This document shows, one piece after another, positions 34,902 to 48,610 of a stretch of 64,000 nucleotides of DNA. The notes beneath the pieces are model-generated. The model was not told the origin of the DNA. It made no database searches and saw nothing but the letters and a program-made list of their open reading frames with translations. The first letter of the stretch is position 1. Each line of letters starts with the position of its first letter. The position numbers and the translations under genes were made by a program. This DNA is from Strix aluco (lineage: Eukaryota; Chordata; Aves; Strigiformes; Strigidae), in NCBI RefSeq assembly GCF_031877795.1, contig NC_133931.1, forward strand, positions 136,500,621 through 136,564,620, written 5' to 3'.

Positions 34902-37900
34902 AATAATTCTGAGCAGCAATAAAATGCCAGTTGCTGGGTAACTTATAGCCTGTCCCTAGAACAGCAGTGGCTAATCCCACGTTAGACCTCACAGGGCCCT
35001 AGAGCCACAGCCTGAACACAATGTGGCATGCTGGTGTGAATTCAGTGTTGGGGTAGGACTGTGATGGAAAGTAAGCTCCTCCTAGGCATCAACAGCTCTA
35101 GAGAGGTTAGTCTTCATATATTCTGGTGTAAATTATTCTTGAATTAGGTCTTTCATGACAAAGACCCCATTAGCTAAGAAAGGAGGGAATAATGACACAA
35201 CCTACAGCTCGATGTAACAAATTTCCTGACAGATTCTGTCTTCATACATCAAAAATATTGGTAACCTTTCAATCCATGACTACTACTGTGTATTATTAGC
35301 TCCTGATCATAGCAACAGTGTGCCAAATACTTCACTGACATGAGAAAAAACACTGAGGCTTGTGAAGAAGTCCCACTGTATGAGACAAAACAGAGAACAA
35401 ACTAAAGACTCCTCCAAAAAGGAGGTAATGCAGCAAGAAGACATTCTTGCTGCAAAAGGGGAGGAAAATAAGATGGAAAGGAAATCTTGGCCTAGCTACA
35501 AGAGGAAAAGGAGGATAATTAAGGGTAAGATAAAATAAAAGACAGAGAGGCATTACAGTATATCTTGAGAACTTTTTGATTGGGAAGATCTAGCCTGTAA
35601 AGAAAAAAAATGTTAATTGTTCATGCATATATGCAGGATCAGCTAGTATAAATAGTGAGTGCTAAATGACCTCCATGTGCAGTCAGTGGCGTTACTGTCT
35701 AGTTGCATAAAAGATTGCTTGCTGGCCTTCATCCTCACCAGAGAGTTTAATTTCTTCCACTGCACATCATGCCATTTTTTAATGAGTTGTGTGGGTATTG
35801 TAGGTACAGGCCCCAGCAGGATACTGTTAGCCCTTTGTGTCCCTGTGGGGTGGAAAAACCACAGCTGCATGCCTTCAGTACTGGGGGCTGCTAGGGATCT
35901 AGCTTTGAGAAAAGTCAGACTGGTTCGAGCCTTGTTGTGTTACATCTTTCCTGGTGTTAAATGGAGGATGAGCTCTGAAGCTCACGTAATTAACTAGTAT
36001 TTTGTTCCTTCTGGAGAGAATTTAAAGGCAAAATTATCTGTCTGCAGCACCTGGATGCTGGATGAATGAACACTTTTGGTGATCACTGTGAGAAGAGCTG
36101 CACCAGTGGAGAATCTGAGCTGATGCAAATTTGTTTATATTGTTGTACTGGACAATGGGTGTAAAAAAAGCTTGGTTGGCTTATCTACTTTATGTAGGCT
36201 CCTTTGCCACTAGTAAGAAACTCCTGGAGCCTGACTTGAAGGATATTGTTAAGGCATCCATAGAGAGATGAGTATACTCAGTATTTGTGAACTCTTTCTA
36301 TTTCCTCACTAAGTCTCCTAATCAAACAGCTGTGTAGGCAAGAAGAAGGACAGAGATCACATTTCATTAGCACTGGCTTTGACAGACTTGGAGCTGGAGC
36401 TAGAGCTAAAATGGTATATGTCACCAGTTAAAGAGAGCTGGGAGTGAGGTACAGGGTTTCTGTCTTTCACCCCATCTGGGACGTAAAATGATGAGGAACA
36501 GATTTAGACACAATCACCTCCTTATCCCATTCTTACTTGAGTACAGTTGTGGATCTGTGCCTTTCAGCTGCTCCATTAAAGGTGTGTTTTTGATGATAGC
36601 CAGCACTGCTCGGCAAATAAGAAGCAGTATATTGATATTGACACTATACATAGACCATTGTACTTTCATTACACAAGGAGCAAAGCAGATGTTTTCAGCT
36701 TAGTCACTGTACTTCCCTTAATGATATGGGAGAAATAAAACATATGACTGCTAGAAAGTGTTTATTCTCAGGTTTGAGCACCTTACAGATTTCTTATATA
36801 AAAAATGTAACACACAGAGCCAGAATCTGTGTAGTCACTGTCCATGAAATACAGGGCATTTTGTAGTCTAGATTTTAAAAATTAGAATATAAGAAATTAT
36901 TTTTATAAACAAGAAAGACAGCAACTTCTTTTCTCAGTTCTTTAGCTTCATGAATTAAACTAATAGATATTGCATATTGTATTTTCAAGTCACTAAGTCA
37001 TTCAGCTTTTTGTGCATGTCTCGTGCAAAATATGATTTTTGTTGATATCATTTTATTGATCCAGAATTCAAGAGATGGGTGATGGTATTCATTTTACTGA
37101 TAATAAAATCTTATACAAGAGGTATTAGTACTTGCTTAATTATCCAAGAAAGTTTATAGGACACTTTCTTGTTCCCTTCCCAGTTTAATAAACAAATCTG
37201 CTTTCATCTTGAGGTAGATTGTGTGTGGAGGTGTGCGAGTGTGTAAACGTTTTCTGAATGAATATGTTCTGAGTGTCATGTCTTTGTCTAAGTCACTGCA
37301 GTGTACTTTGTAGTAACAGAAAGCAATTATTGCAAGCAACTCTTGCAAAAGCTTTTAATAGACACTTGCCTGGGTAAGAAAGAAAACGAGATTTAGAATG
37401 TAATCTATGGTGATCAATAATCTGCACTTTTAGTCTTTTTCTTATGTTTTGGATGAAACATCAGGTATTATTTTTTATTATGGTCTAGTACTTTCACAAG
37501 GTTAGAGGAGTTAGCTCTGGAGTCCTGGACAAAATCCAGTTGGCACAGCACATACCGACAGAGGACTGTTAAGTGGGCATATTATTTCTTCCTCATACTC
37601 TTGTTCTGCACTTCTCTTCTATGAAATGATGTTCCAGAGGTTCCATTACTACGTGATATTATCCCTCTGATATGCAGTTTATAAACCAATTTGTAAAGTG
37701 TGGTGAGTGCCTTGATCTTCTGTGGATTAGAGGTGATCTATAAATAAACACCCTTAGTATTAATATCTTTTTAATTTCACAGCCAGGACTGTCACATTGC
37801 TAAATGAATTACTTTTGTAGCCTATTATTTTGCAGTCCCATGTCTGAGCGTGTAAATTATCCAAGTCTGCTGGATGAGCTTTCTCCACAGACAGTAAACG

Positions 37901-40900
37901 TAAGGGTCACAGCAGTAACAGCAGCATTAACAGTAGCAAGACACTGGGGAGTGAGTTGGCAGTGCCCTTGAGCATGGGACTGGCCTGCATTTATTGAGGT
38001 GAATAACAATTTTTCCACTGACTTTGCATCTTTGATCAGATCCAGTGGCTGCGGGAAAAAGTCCCCAGGGTTGATTTCTATTAACATTAGCTTACAGGGT
38101 AATGGTCTTTATTTATTTTTACATAAGTAGCTGCATTTGATAGTACCTCCCAATGTCTTATATCTGAACTATGATTTTAACAAGAACAGTATTGTGATGG
38201 CTGAAAAAGAATTATTTGAGGAAACTGGATACTTCAGGATATCTAATGAAACTTCTTACAGGGGCGGGTCAAGTTTAGTTATCCATAAACTGGAGATAAC
38301 TTTTTTAGAAAATAATGAGTCAAAAAAGTAGTTTCTAATGAGCCTCTGGCAACAATAAAATGATTCCTGTGAGCATATCCCTAATGTGCAGCCATATAAA
38401 ATTGTGAGCTTTTTTCTTCTCCTCTTTTATTAGCAGTAGCTGAATGATCCCCTAGCATAAAATACAGGGTTAAATCTATGACTCAAAATGTTAGCAAAAA
38501 AAAAAGTTTCCATTTTGTCTTTGAATACAAGTATAAGATACAATAAAATGCAGTAGTTAGCCATGCCATGAGTTTATATTCTTTCTTTTTAGTAATTTTC
38601 CTTCTTATTTGGGGGTTTTCCTCTTCAGCCATTACAGCTAAAATATGCTTTCCAGTAATCTGCAGAGAATTTATTCTTATCTTCAAGAGAGGTATTTTTG
38701 CTTTTTTATTTCTAATATGCTGAAAGACAGTTCCTGTGACTATACTGACCTAATCTTCAGTGTCTAACATATTTTTATTTCCTCATTTTAAGCATCCACG
38801 TTGGTGTGGAGCTGGCTGGACCACCTGTCCTAAAAACTGGGTGTCCACTTGGACTCACAAAATCACAATCTGTATTTTAAAATGTAGACCATAACTGTAT
38901 TTTATAGAGCATTCATACTGACTGTGATGCTTTTCAAACCTTAAGGGCCACTCCATTATGTTACACATTTTCAGTGAGATAAACAGTACTAGACAGACAC
39001 ATAAATAAAATGTGGAGAATGATCAGACAGGGGTCTATCCTCTGAAGTTGTGCAGATTTATTATATTAAATGATCTCTGTCTCCAACAGATTAGCATTGA
39101 CGTTCCCAGGAAACATATGTGTTAAGAAGGAATTGAGTGAAGGCTGTTAGTCTTCTGGAGAAAAGGACCAACAGAATACCTAAAAGAAAACACAACATGA
39201 GAGAAGCTTAGAGACGCAAATGAAAGGAAGTTTTGGAAAGATACTGAGAAAAGTACACTTAAGAAGCCTGGGTACAGAAATTAGGAAAATGTAAAAATAT
39301 GAGCCATAGATACAATTTCATTGTTCAGAATAGGGAGTAGAAAATTAGACAGTGATATCATCAGTGGGCACAAATATCTGTTGCTCCAAGGTCTGGATCA
39401 GAATTACTGTGTATAATCACAGATACAGATTGTTAAATATGGCAAAAAATCATTCAATAGACAATGTTGCAGCACTTCCTTCTTGTGAAATTTTGTATAT
39501 ATATATGCATATATGTGTATTTGGAAGTTTGACTAGCCTGAAGGAATATGTCACTATCTGGTCTTGAGTATCTGTTTTCTTTTTGAGTTTTCCTGAGACA
39601 CAGCTCTTTTTACTACAGTATGAATTACATTAGCTGCAAGCTATTACCCATAAAACATAATTTTAGTTATCAATTCTGTCTAATTTCTAGCATCTTTTGC
39701 TTCACAGTACTTTCTTTACTACAATTTGTTGATAACAGCTAACTAAATTTAGAAGACCACCTACATTGCTACCATGCCTTTTGGCAATAACAGCTTTCCA
39801 AGAAATGCATTCACTAATTTATGAACACTAAATAATAGCCTATTGTATCTGCATGAACACTCCCATTTTTCCTCTAACAAAGCACCTATTTTCAACATAT
39901 GGTTCTCAGTAAGGTCATTTTCAACTTCAGCTTTTTTTGGAAGAGAAATTGACCACTGAGAAGATACATGGTCACTAAAAATTAAGCCCTTTCTCTTGTA
40001 AAAAAAGCCCAATTCTCTGGGAGTAAACTAAACAGCTGTATTGAATGTAATGGAATCAGCTCACATTATAAAAGTTATGGCCAACTTTTAATTTATAAAA
40101 ATATAATGCAATAGTCTCTCTTTTATGCTTTTCTTCTTCCATAGGTGATTGCTACTTGCCACCAACCGCAGTCCTATAGATTTTATCAATACTAGGCTTT
40201 AGAGCAGAGTTCATATGTCCCTAAGAGAAATGGCCCAATCTAAATAGGCTGTCTTCCAATAAATAGGGAAATGTTTCATCCTCTTTTTAGTGAGTTATTG
40301 TTTGTCTCTTAACATACTTCAAGACTGCAGTCTGTCAAGTCATTCAAGCTAAATCTGAAAATCCAGTCTTGATAATACTCCTACTCTAATGTATCATGAG
40401 TCAAGCTATTAAAGCAGTTCTCACTTCTGGCTTTGAACCTGAGGCTCCCAGTTTAGTAGAGCATGGTAATATTCCTGCAGCATGAGACTGGAAGCAGTCA
40501 GCAACGGTATGAAGTTGCTGATTACTTTAGTCATTGGTAAAAAGCATCATAAAGATGAATTTTTACGTGGGACATTCATACTATCTGGGTTTACGTTGCT
40601 GAAATGTTTTCAAAAACTCAATTAAAGAGGGCTTTTTAGTACTCTGAACAGAGTGAAATATTCGCCAAAACATTCAGAAGTCATAGAATCTGTGCTTATG
40701 TTAAATTATGTAACAAAACATGGACAATGCTGGGAAAGGGAGCTTCAGAAATCTTTCAGGCCTCCCATACCATGTGATACAGCCCTAAGGCAACTCCGGG
40801 CAGCAGTAAATAAATGAGAGTCCTTGTCAGAAAGAGTTTATAATGTGTGGGCCTTCTCCAGAGCTGAGCAAATGCAATCAGAACATTACCAGTAGCTCAA

Positions 40901-41850
40901 AAGGGTTGGTGAGAAAGTGTCAGTCTCAAATTTTCTGAATTAGAACTGAATGAATTATTTATTTTCCCTCCCTTTTGGTTCACTGGCAGTTAAAAGAAGA
41001 AAGAAAAATAAAAATAGTTCTGTGCAGGTTTCTGCTACTCTCTGGCTGCATGGGCATGAGAAATTGTGAACTATTTTTACAGTTGGAAAAATCCATCCTG
41101 TCAAATGTTATCCAAAATAGAAGTTCTCAATTTTCTTAAGGGAACTGAGTCAAAAATATCTCCTGGTCAAATAAGCAAAACTGAGGGACATTTTTAAAAT
41201 ATATTTTGAATTTTTAGAAAGTATTTATCTCATAAAAGTGTTGAAATGGAATATTTTGACTTTTGGGGAAAATTTTGTGGCCTATTTCCCCCACCTCCAC
41301 TATGTGCAAGTCACATAACTTATCAGACTGATGTAATCACAAAGCTTTCTAGCATCTCTGCATCTGATGTTTACAATGAAGGAATTTGACTTGTAACTGT
41401 CAGTTACCTGTTTTCTTAAGAGAATGAATGTCCTCCAAATTACTGATCTAAAATGTATCTCCTTTTATTTCTTTCTTCTTTGTTTTTGGAAATGTTTTCT
41501 CACCATTGGGGTGTCTATCTTTTTCCTCCTATCTACCTTTTTTGTGTCAGAGAACACACTTGTGACTCACGCTCTGTTCCTTTTCTGTGGCCAGCTTTCT
41601 CCTCATCTGATATATTTTCTGCCTTTACTATTTCCTGTGTTCTTGTTGTTTTGGTCTCAGCCCCTGCACATTTGTCATCTTAACCATTCTTGACCTATAA
41701 TCATCGTTCTCACTTGCTCTCTGATGAAGACTTGCAGCTCTCAGTTTTCCTGCTTTTCTTGTGCCCTTCCTCCCCAGCGCCTCTGTTGCTCCAGTCCTCA
41801 GCACTTCATCTGGGAGACCTGAAAGACAGTTGAAGCAAGGTGACACTTGT

Positions 41851-41910
41851 TCCTCTGCCTCTGGCTTTTGGGTCTCTCTTGGATCTCTCCTGCCTCTGAC
41901 TTTTGGGCTT
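41851..41910. repeat. Imperfect tandem duplication, period 35 bp
   Basis: The 17-mer TGCCTCTGGCTTTTGGG at 41856-41872 recurs with one mismatch (TGCCTCTGACTTTTGGG) at 41891-41907. The intervening CTCT-rich sequence is also similar. This is a local two-copy duplication, older than the exact one at 7.2 kb. Confidence 0.8.
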
Positions 41911-42339
41911 TGTTAAGAGAATTTACACATCACCGTTAGTGCTGCCCATATCAGAACCGAGGTGTGTCTCCAGTATTTGTTAGGGCATTATTTGCAGGCG
42001 ATGCGGGGGAGAGATGAAGAGCAGCTGTCAATTTAAATTTTGTACTGATCTGACATCCTGATTCATCTTGCAAGAGTTTAACTCCCAAATGCTCAATGTC
42101 ACTGTCTCAAATCACTCCAGAGTCTCTTCTGACTGCTTGCTGAATTCTGCTGAATTTTGAACAAGTCCATGTTTCCCATGTGTTCCATGAATACATGAAT
42201 TCATTTCAGCATTTGGTATGGAAAATCCCATTGAATGCTTTGTATAATCAGTATTAACAGTTCTCTGGTTGATTTACTTACATACAAATTATATCAAATC
42301 TAGTAAGAGCAGATGATCTTAAACTTAAGTGCTGCAGTT

Positions 42340-42550
42340 GCTGTACTGCAAGAGGATTAAAGGGCTTTAATGTCAGGCTATTGTCTATCCTCTGTGCTAT
42401 AATGAGTATATTTTATTACAGCTCTTAATGTGGCTGGACTGGTGGGTTTATGAGATCATTCTAGGTAGTTAATGACAGTGCACCACTAATCACATGCCCT
42501 CCTTTTGACTTAATAAATATCAATGTCTGATGGCAGCTTGGCAAGTATAA
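42340..42550. promoter_or_regulatory. Candidate conserved non-coding element
   Basis: Homeodomain-type words are dense here: GGCTTTAATG, GTTAATGACAG near 42468, CACTAATCAC near 42483 and TTAATAAATAT near 42509. No coding frame is present. Inferred only from motif density and sequence texture. Confidence 0.28.
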
Positions 42551-45059
42551 ACCTTTCAACCTCATCAAGTTTTGGAGTCTAAGGGGAAAAAGAAGCTGTT
42601 ATGACTGTAAACAAATAACATTTAAAGTACAATTGCTGATTCTTTAGCAAAGAAGACAATTGCATGTTAGATCTGATTTCTCATTAAAAGAAGATTGCTG
42701 GGATGATATTTGTACATAAGATTTCTAATAATTTAAGTCTCTTGTTTTACACAAGAAGCAAAGTTGGTGTATCTTCAAGAAAACTAGAAATGAAAAACTC
42801 TTTTTCTTCACTTATCCACATGCAAAGTGGTGTTTGACCTTTGTCAAGCCAGCCTCTCCATGTCTGGAAGAAGTAAAAAATCAGTGTCTGCCCCTCAGCT
42901 ATTTTTCTGAGGTTTTGATTCTGATCTGTTCATGGCAACTGGGGACCAAACCTAGGAGTGAAGAGTAAAATGGTGCAGATGATGGGCTGGTCATGGCTGG
43001 GTGGCTTCCAATCTCCCTTCCCTAGTCACCCTTTGTCCAGCTAGCCATCACTTATCATCCTACCAGTTGTGCTTCTGTTATTCTCATGAGGAACCCAATA
43101 TTGCACCCTAAAGGTAAGCAGGATTTTCTTGCACTGATTTCAAGGGGAGCATGTTTAGACATTTTGATTCCTCTATATAGACACAGGCATAAATGCTTAC
43201 AGATGTGCTTACAGATATCTTTGCATTATGTACCAGTGCTGACTCTGGCCCCTGCGTCTGTATTATCACCTCATATAATTGATAACCTTCTCCTGGAGCT
43301 CAAAAAAGCCAACTGCGGTTGTCTTAAAAAGTGTGGTCTTTCCTACCTAACTATTGACCTAAGTGTTCTATTGCAATGTGTGACTGCTACAGAAGACAGC
43401 AGAGCTAAACCTTTTGGTCCTACTCTTCATACAACCCTCACAATATTTTCTTTCCAATCTACATATAAACCAGCTAGATTATTTTAACATTTTACCTCTA
43501 GCTTTAGCCAGTATTAAATGAAATATGTCTTGGCCAACACAGAGCCAACAGGAAAAAGGTCAGTTTACACTTAAAAAAAAAAAAATTGGCAAGTAACATT
43601 TTGGAAACTGGTCTTTGTAATATGAACACATCAAACACATTTCACAACATTAAAACTGCTATCACTGGAAAATGTTAGCTTAACAGATGTGTTTATTTAG
43701 GTGATTTTCAACTTAGTCTGTGAATATAAATTCCAAGTCCAAGAAGAATAGTACAGATAGTATTTTACTTTTGTTTAGCATATTTTGACATTTCTCATAT
43801 CTAATTACTGGTGAATCAAATGAGATCAGACTAAAGCACACATGAAAAACTAGAAGCAAAGTAAAATCCTTGGCTATGCTTTTTTTCTGTTCATTTTGAA
43901 TGTTTAAACACTTTAAAATAATGCTTAAGCACCTTAAATAACAGCCAGCATCTATGGCATACAGAAACCCCTGAGCCCTCCTAAATTATTCCAACACCAG
44001 ATTACAGGCACTACTTTAGGTCACCCAGACCTAGGAGTCAGGTTACTTTGCTTCACCTTCCAGTGGGTCATATTAGATTATAGGTCCTGGATTTTTAGTA
44101 CTGTACAGCTACCAAAATTGCAGCTATCTGTAGCATATTGCCACTATCTAGGGAAAAAAAACCCCAAACCATGCTTCTTAGAAATCCTGATACCTCCAGA
44201 CCAAACAGGTTAAGCAGCGCAGAATCCTTAGCAGCATCTCAAACTGATTATACCATGCTGCTAAGAGTGCTAGCTGTACTGCATTTTAATGAGTGCTAGA
44301 GTCTGTTTCTTAGTCTATGAATAAAATCATATGACAACTGGTATGGATGCACATATGCATGGAAAGTGCAGATTTGAAAAGGATTCTCAGTTATTTGCAT
44401 TGTAAGGTTAGAGCAAGATACAGGAAAACTATTGATTTTGTTAGGCAATATTGGACAATATCTTTTATTTAAAATAAATGTGGGTGGAGAAATTGGTGGT
44501 AAAAGGCTGGTGTGCTAACAAAACTAAAATTTGGTAAAGAAGCGAACTTTTACAATAGCCGTATTACCTTGAAATCAGCAGAATGTTTGCCTGTGACCAG
44601 TGGGTTTTGGGTCTGTCCCCATTTCTTGTTCTACTTATGACACAGGCTGACTTAATGCTGGCATACAGCCTAGTATTCTCAAGGGCCCTGCAATTTTTTT
44701 TCTAGCATCCAGGATTTCTACATTTGTTCTTCAGTGTTCTTGCCTTTCTGGTGGTTAAAATTTGCTCAGACTTCATTTTTTTAAAATCTTAAGGAAAAAA
44801 CATAATTCTTGCCTGAGGTCCTTTTTTGCATAGTGGGGATCAGGACTCATGAAAGGCTATTTCATGATAATACACTCTTTTGTCCAGGACACTGGCTCAA
44901 TTGCTGAGGGCTTTCATATTCCTCCATCCACCCATCCCATCCCCTTATAACCTAGAGTTTTGCCAAGGCAAAAAGCTGTGAGGAGCAATAAGTATTACCC
45001 AGTTTGTCCATCTGCAGTATGGGAAGCCTCCATCCTAATATGAGTCACTATAGTCATTA

Positions 45060-45290
45060 TCTGTGTCTAATATTTCAGTGGTGTATATTCTCTGAATAAG
45101 GCATTTTTGCTAATTGGCATTTCTTGGATATTGTGGCTAGGAGCTGTAAACAATGGGCTTTTGGTTAACAAGATGCGTGAAGGGGTTCTGAGGAGCCTTC
45201 GTTAAGCATTTCCCAATAATGTTAGGAACTGTAGCCAAGGAAACAGCTAATCTAATTTTCCTTGTTCAAGTATGTTAAGACATGGCATTA
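45060..45290. promoter_or_regulatory. Candidate conserved non-coding element with forkhead site
   Basis: Contains a perfect forkhead consensus TGTAAACA at 45145-45152, an HNF1-like GTTAAC palindrome at 45164-45169, TGCTAATTGGCA near 45108, CCCAATAATG near 45212 and GCTAATCTAATTT near 45246. There is no open frame of interest. It may be an enhancer, but conservation is untested. Confidence 0.3.
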
Positions 45291-48200
45291 TTCTTAAATG
45301 TAATTGTCCCCTGGGGAAATGAAGAGAGGAGAAAAAGACAGGGATGGGGTTACATGAACACACTCCCCAGAAACTGTTTTTATGGTGTGTGTTACTGCTT
45401 TCTGTCTATTTTCTACACTGTATGTCTGCAGCTGAATTGCATGTAGTCTGCCTTTATCATTGATTGTCGTCACAGGCCCAGAGCAAGGCAGCCACAGAGG
45501 AAGTGGAATAAGACCCAAACAAGGCAAAAAATGAATATAAACTTATATTAATGTCTTCAAGGTGCCTGGAAGTAAAGTAGTACATGTCCATCACACTCTG
45601 CCTTCATTATATCACCATCTTTTGAAGCCAGGCATTTTTTATATTAGAGGGTATAGTTAACAAGGATAATTACAATAGTTTTTAATTATTTGGAAGCCAA
45701 AACTAAGTTAGTAACTCTAGAGTTAAAACAAAGAAACTGTGTAAGCAGTGAAAGTTTTTGTGCAGCCTGGTTTGTCATACAGCTTTAGTTTAGCGGTATT
45801 TTATAGCTGTACACATTGTCTCCATCCTGTTAAATGCTAGTCTGCCATAACTCTCACAAACTATGCTTTATAGGAGTTGTAATTTGATAATGAATATGCT
45901 CCCTGCTAAAACTTAAAACTGGGTCATATAGGCTCCAACCCAGTGTGGGTTTCTTCTTCCTATTTCCTTCCCCAAAAGCTATGGAAAAACTTCCAGGTAT
46001 CAGTTTTCCAAGTCATCAAAGAGTAAAAATTAAAAAATAAAAACAAATGAAGAAAGAATAGGCTTAACAAGACCAAACTCTTCTTCTCAAGTAGAAAATC
46101 CCACCCAGATAAAAATGCTTAGAGATTTTTAGTGTAAACTAACACTGGGCAGTGTGTATCATCTGAAGTAATTTGAAAAGTCATCTGAAAACTAGCTTTG
46201 ATTTCACATATGAGCTAATGTGCAATTTGTAAGGCAAAGCCTTTCAGTATTGGCTTATTTCAAAGCAAGCGTTAAAGCCTCTGTTGAAGCAGAGGCTCAA
46301 GTATGTATCATAGCAGAATATCTTTCTGTATGATAAAGATTAGGCAGAATTCCTGTGAGCTATAAAAAGTCCCCAAATAACTACAGAGACATCAAAATGT
46401 CATCAGGTTGTTATACGTCAAATTACAAACAGGTGATCCAGTGATGTGATGCAAAAAGTCCAAGGCCCTGAATTTCAGGCCAGGAGTCTCTTCATTATTT
46501 ACTACTAATAATGTTGATCTGTGACCTACATTTAAATTAAACTTGTCCTGAACTCTGTCTGCTCTGAAACTTCTAAGGTCGTTAATCAGATACTCCACAA
46601 GCACAATATTAACAAAAAATAGAAGTTGCTTTTGGCCTTTCTTTTGATTTTTGATTTTTTCTGCCCATCTGCAGGAGTGTGGCTCTCTTCCAGCTCAGCT
46701 GCTGTGCTGACTAGAGCTGAACGTGGAAATACTTTCTCTGTGGACTGCCACACAGAGGAGCTGCCCAAACCCTTCAGTGCAGCAGCCCGTCTCTTAGAAG
46801 ATGCTGCAAAGCTTGAGATGCTGTGGGGAGGCCCCCTGTTTGGGTCATCTGGGGGACTGGATGTGAGACTTGTGATGAAGAAAATAACAGCCTTCATCAT
46901 TTGCATTCAGCCACTCCATTTGTATCACCAGAAATCCCTTTTTGTGCACTGCCTACAAGAGCAGATGTAGCTAAATTATGGCTCTTGAAACTTGCGTTGC
47001 ACTTGAGCTGTTCCTGAGCAGTTCCTCATGGGGGGGTGACTCGTGTTCCTGGAAGCAGGGCTGGGGGAGGAAACAAGCCTAAAAGGCATCTGAAACACAG
47101 TTCCCAAACTGCACTGGGATGCAGATGCTTGCTCAGTGAGCTGTGGAGGACACCTGGAGAACCACTTTCAGTTCTTGCCAATTGATTTCCCCCAGAGTTC
47201 CCCCATTTTGAGCTTTTTAAGATATGTAGTATGCATCCAGGGGCTTTCAGCCTTTCAGCTTTGTGGATAATTTTGGTATGAGTTGCAGCCCTAGGACAGT
47301 TGATCATCCTGGCATTAGAGATCTGTGAATGCAGATACCATTCCAAACCATGGCCAGATGGGTGATTTACTGTGGTGGTGTACAGAATTTAGCTCTAGTC
47401 TCACTTATTTTGCAGAAGGACTGAAGGATTGGTTTCTCCTACCAAAGCTGTCAGATGTGCCACTCTGGTGATGATTCTGAAGTGTTCAGAATTACAGGAG
47501 TCGCTAGCAAGTGTGGATGAGGATTTAGGAACTCTAGATTTGTATCTTAGATGGCTTCCCCAAGTCACAGGAAATTTTCAAAGAGAGATGAAATAAGTTC
47601 TTCCACATTCCTTCCTCCTCCCTCTAGTTTGGTAGCCTGACAGCTGAGACTTTCACATTGTTAAGGCTGTCCTTTGCAGGAGACAGAATCAGATTGGCAA
47701 GACTTCTCTGGAGAATGCTGTTTTCATTCCTACTTCCACATATGCAGAGGCAGCACCCTGAGGCCAAAGATACGGGGGTTTCATTCATATGTTTCTGGGG
47801 GTATGCAATCCAAAATGTGAGCCACCAGGTAATGAAGTTGCGGTACAGCTATTCTAAGAATCAAGAAGGGGAAAGAAGGGGAAAGAAAATGCAGGTACAT
47901 GGGAAACAATAATATTTTTCAATAAAACACCACATAATATTTGGAGGGACTATTGCAAAGAAGCTGTAACTAATACGGAAGTTTCTGAGCCCTGGAATAT
48001 AGTGTAGGATAGTCTAAATAATGTTTTCACAGTTCAGTTGAGGAGTTGGGAGGCCTGACTTCTGGGCTGTGGCCTGAGCTGGGCTGTGTCAGAGTCCCTC
48101 CTGATGCTGGAAAACCCACTTAGTCAATATTTTCCTTCAGAACTTTAATTCTCTCAGTTTTTTGGCTGCCTGTTCCTGTAGTCACAAAAGCTGTTTCTTT

Positions 48201-48610
48201 CCTTGCTTGTTCAGAAGTGGACGACATATACAGCTCTATCTGACATACTGCAATCTCTAGATTCTTGATACATCTTAAGAGTCCATATCAGGAGGCTTAT
48301 TACTGATGGTTCAAACTGAGAAGTCCTTGTAGAAAATAATGATTCTTGTCTTTCAAAGTGAGATACTGCCTGTCTTACATAATTATCATGAGGATTAATT
48401 CAGTCATCTTTTACCTGCTTTGGGAATCTCAGAAGAATTAATAATAATTCATCATTTTTGAAACTCTGGTATACATTTTAACATGATGTTTGACAGGTTT
48501 GTGTAATGTATGATTAATCAATTAGAAATTTTGTACATATGCATGACACTACATGAATATTCCTCTGATCTTTCTCCAACACACTTGTAGACACAGGGTA
48601 CTTGTACAGT

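Larger units (their letters stand above)
30091..48610. other. Unique non-coding DNA, about 18.5 kb
   Basis: The longest repeat-poor stretch in the window. Open frames reach 133 codons (43086-43487, plus) without a recognisable motif, and no splice-flanked conserved exon could be identified. Candidate conserved blocks lie at about 32780-32990, 42340-42550 and 45060-45290. Simple features: T15 at 34887-34901, an AT palindromic run (ATATGCATAT) near 39500-39515, a 35 bp-period duplication at 41851, and a 10 bp tandem duplication at 47865-47884. Confidence 0.5.

Noticed and set aside
35922..35931. GGTTCGAGCC resembling a tRNA B box
   Set aside because: No matching A box, cloverleaf arms or acceptor stem around it, and it departs from the B-box consensus at its end.
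43086..43487. 133-codon plus-strand open frame, the longest outside repeats
   Set aside because: No recognisable domain, signal sequence or splice context. The length is within what chance yields in 64 kb on six frames, so it is not called as a gene.
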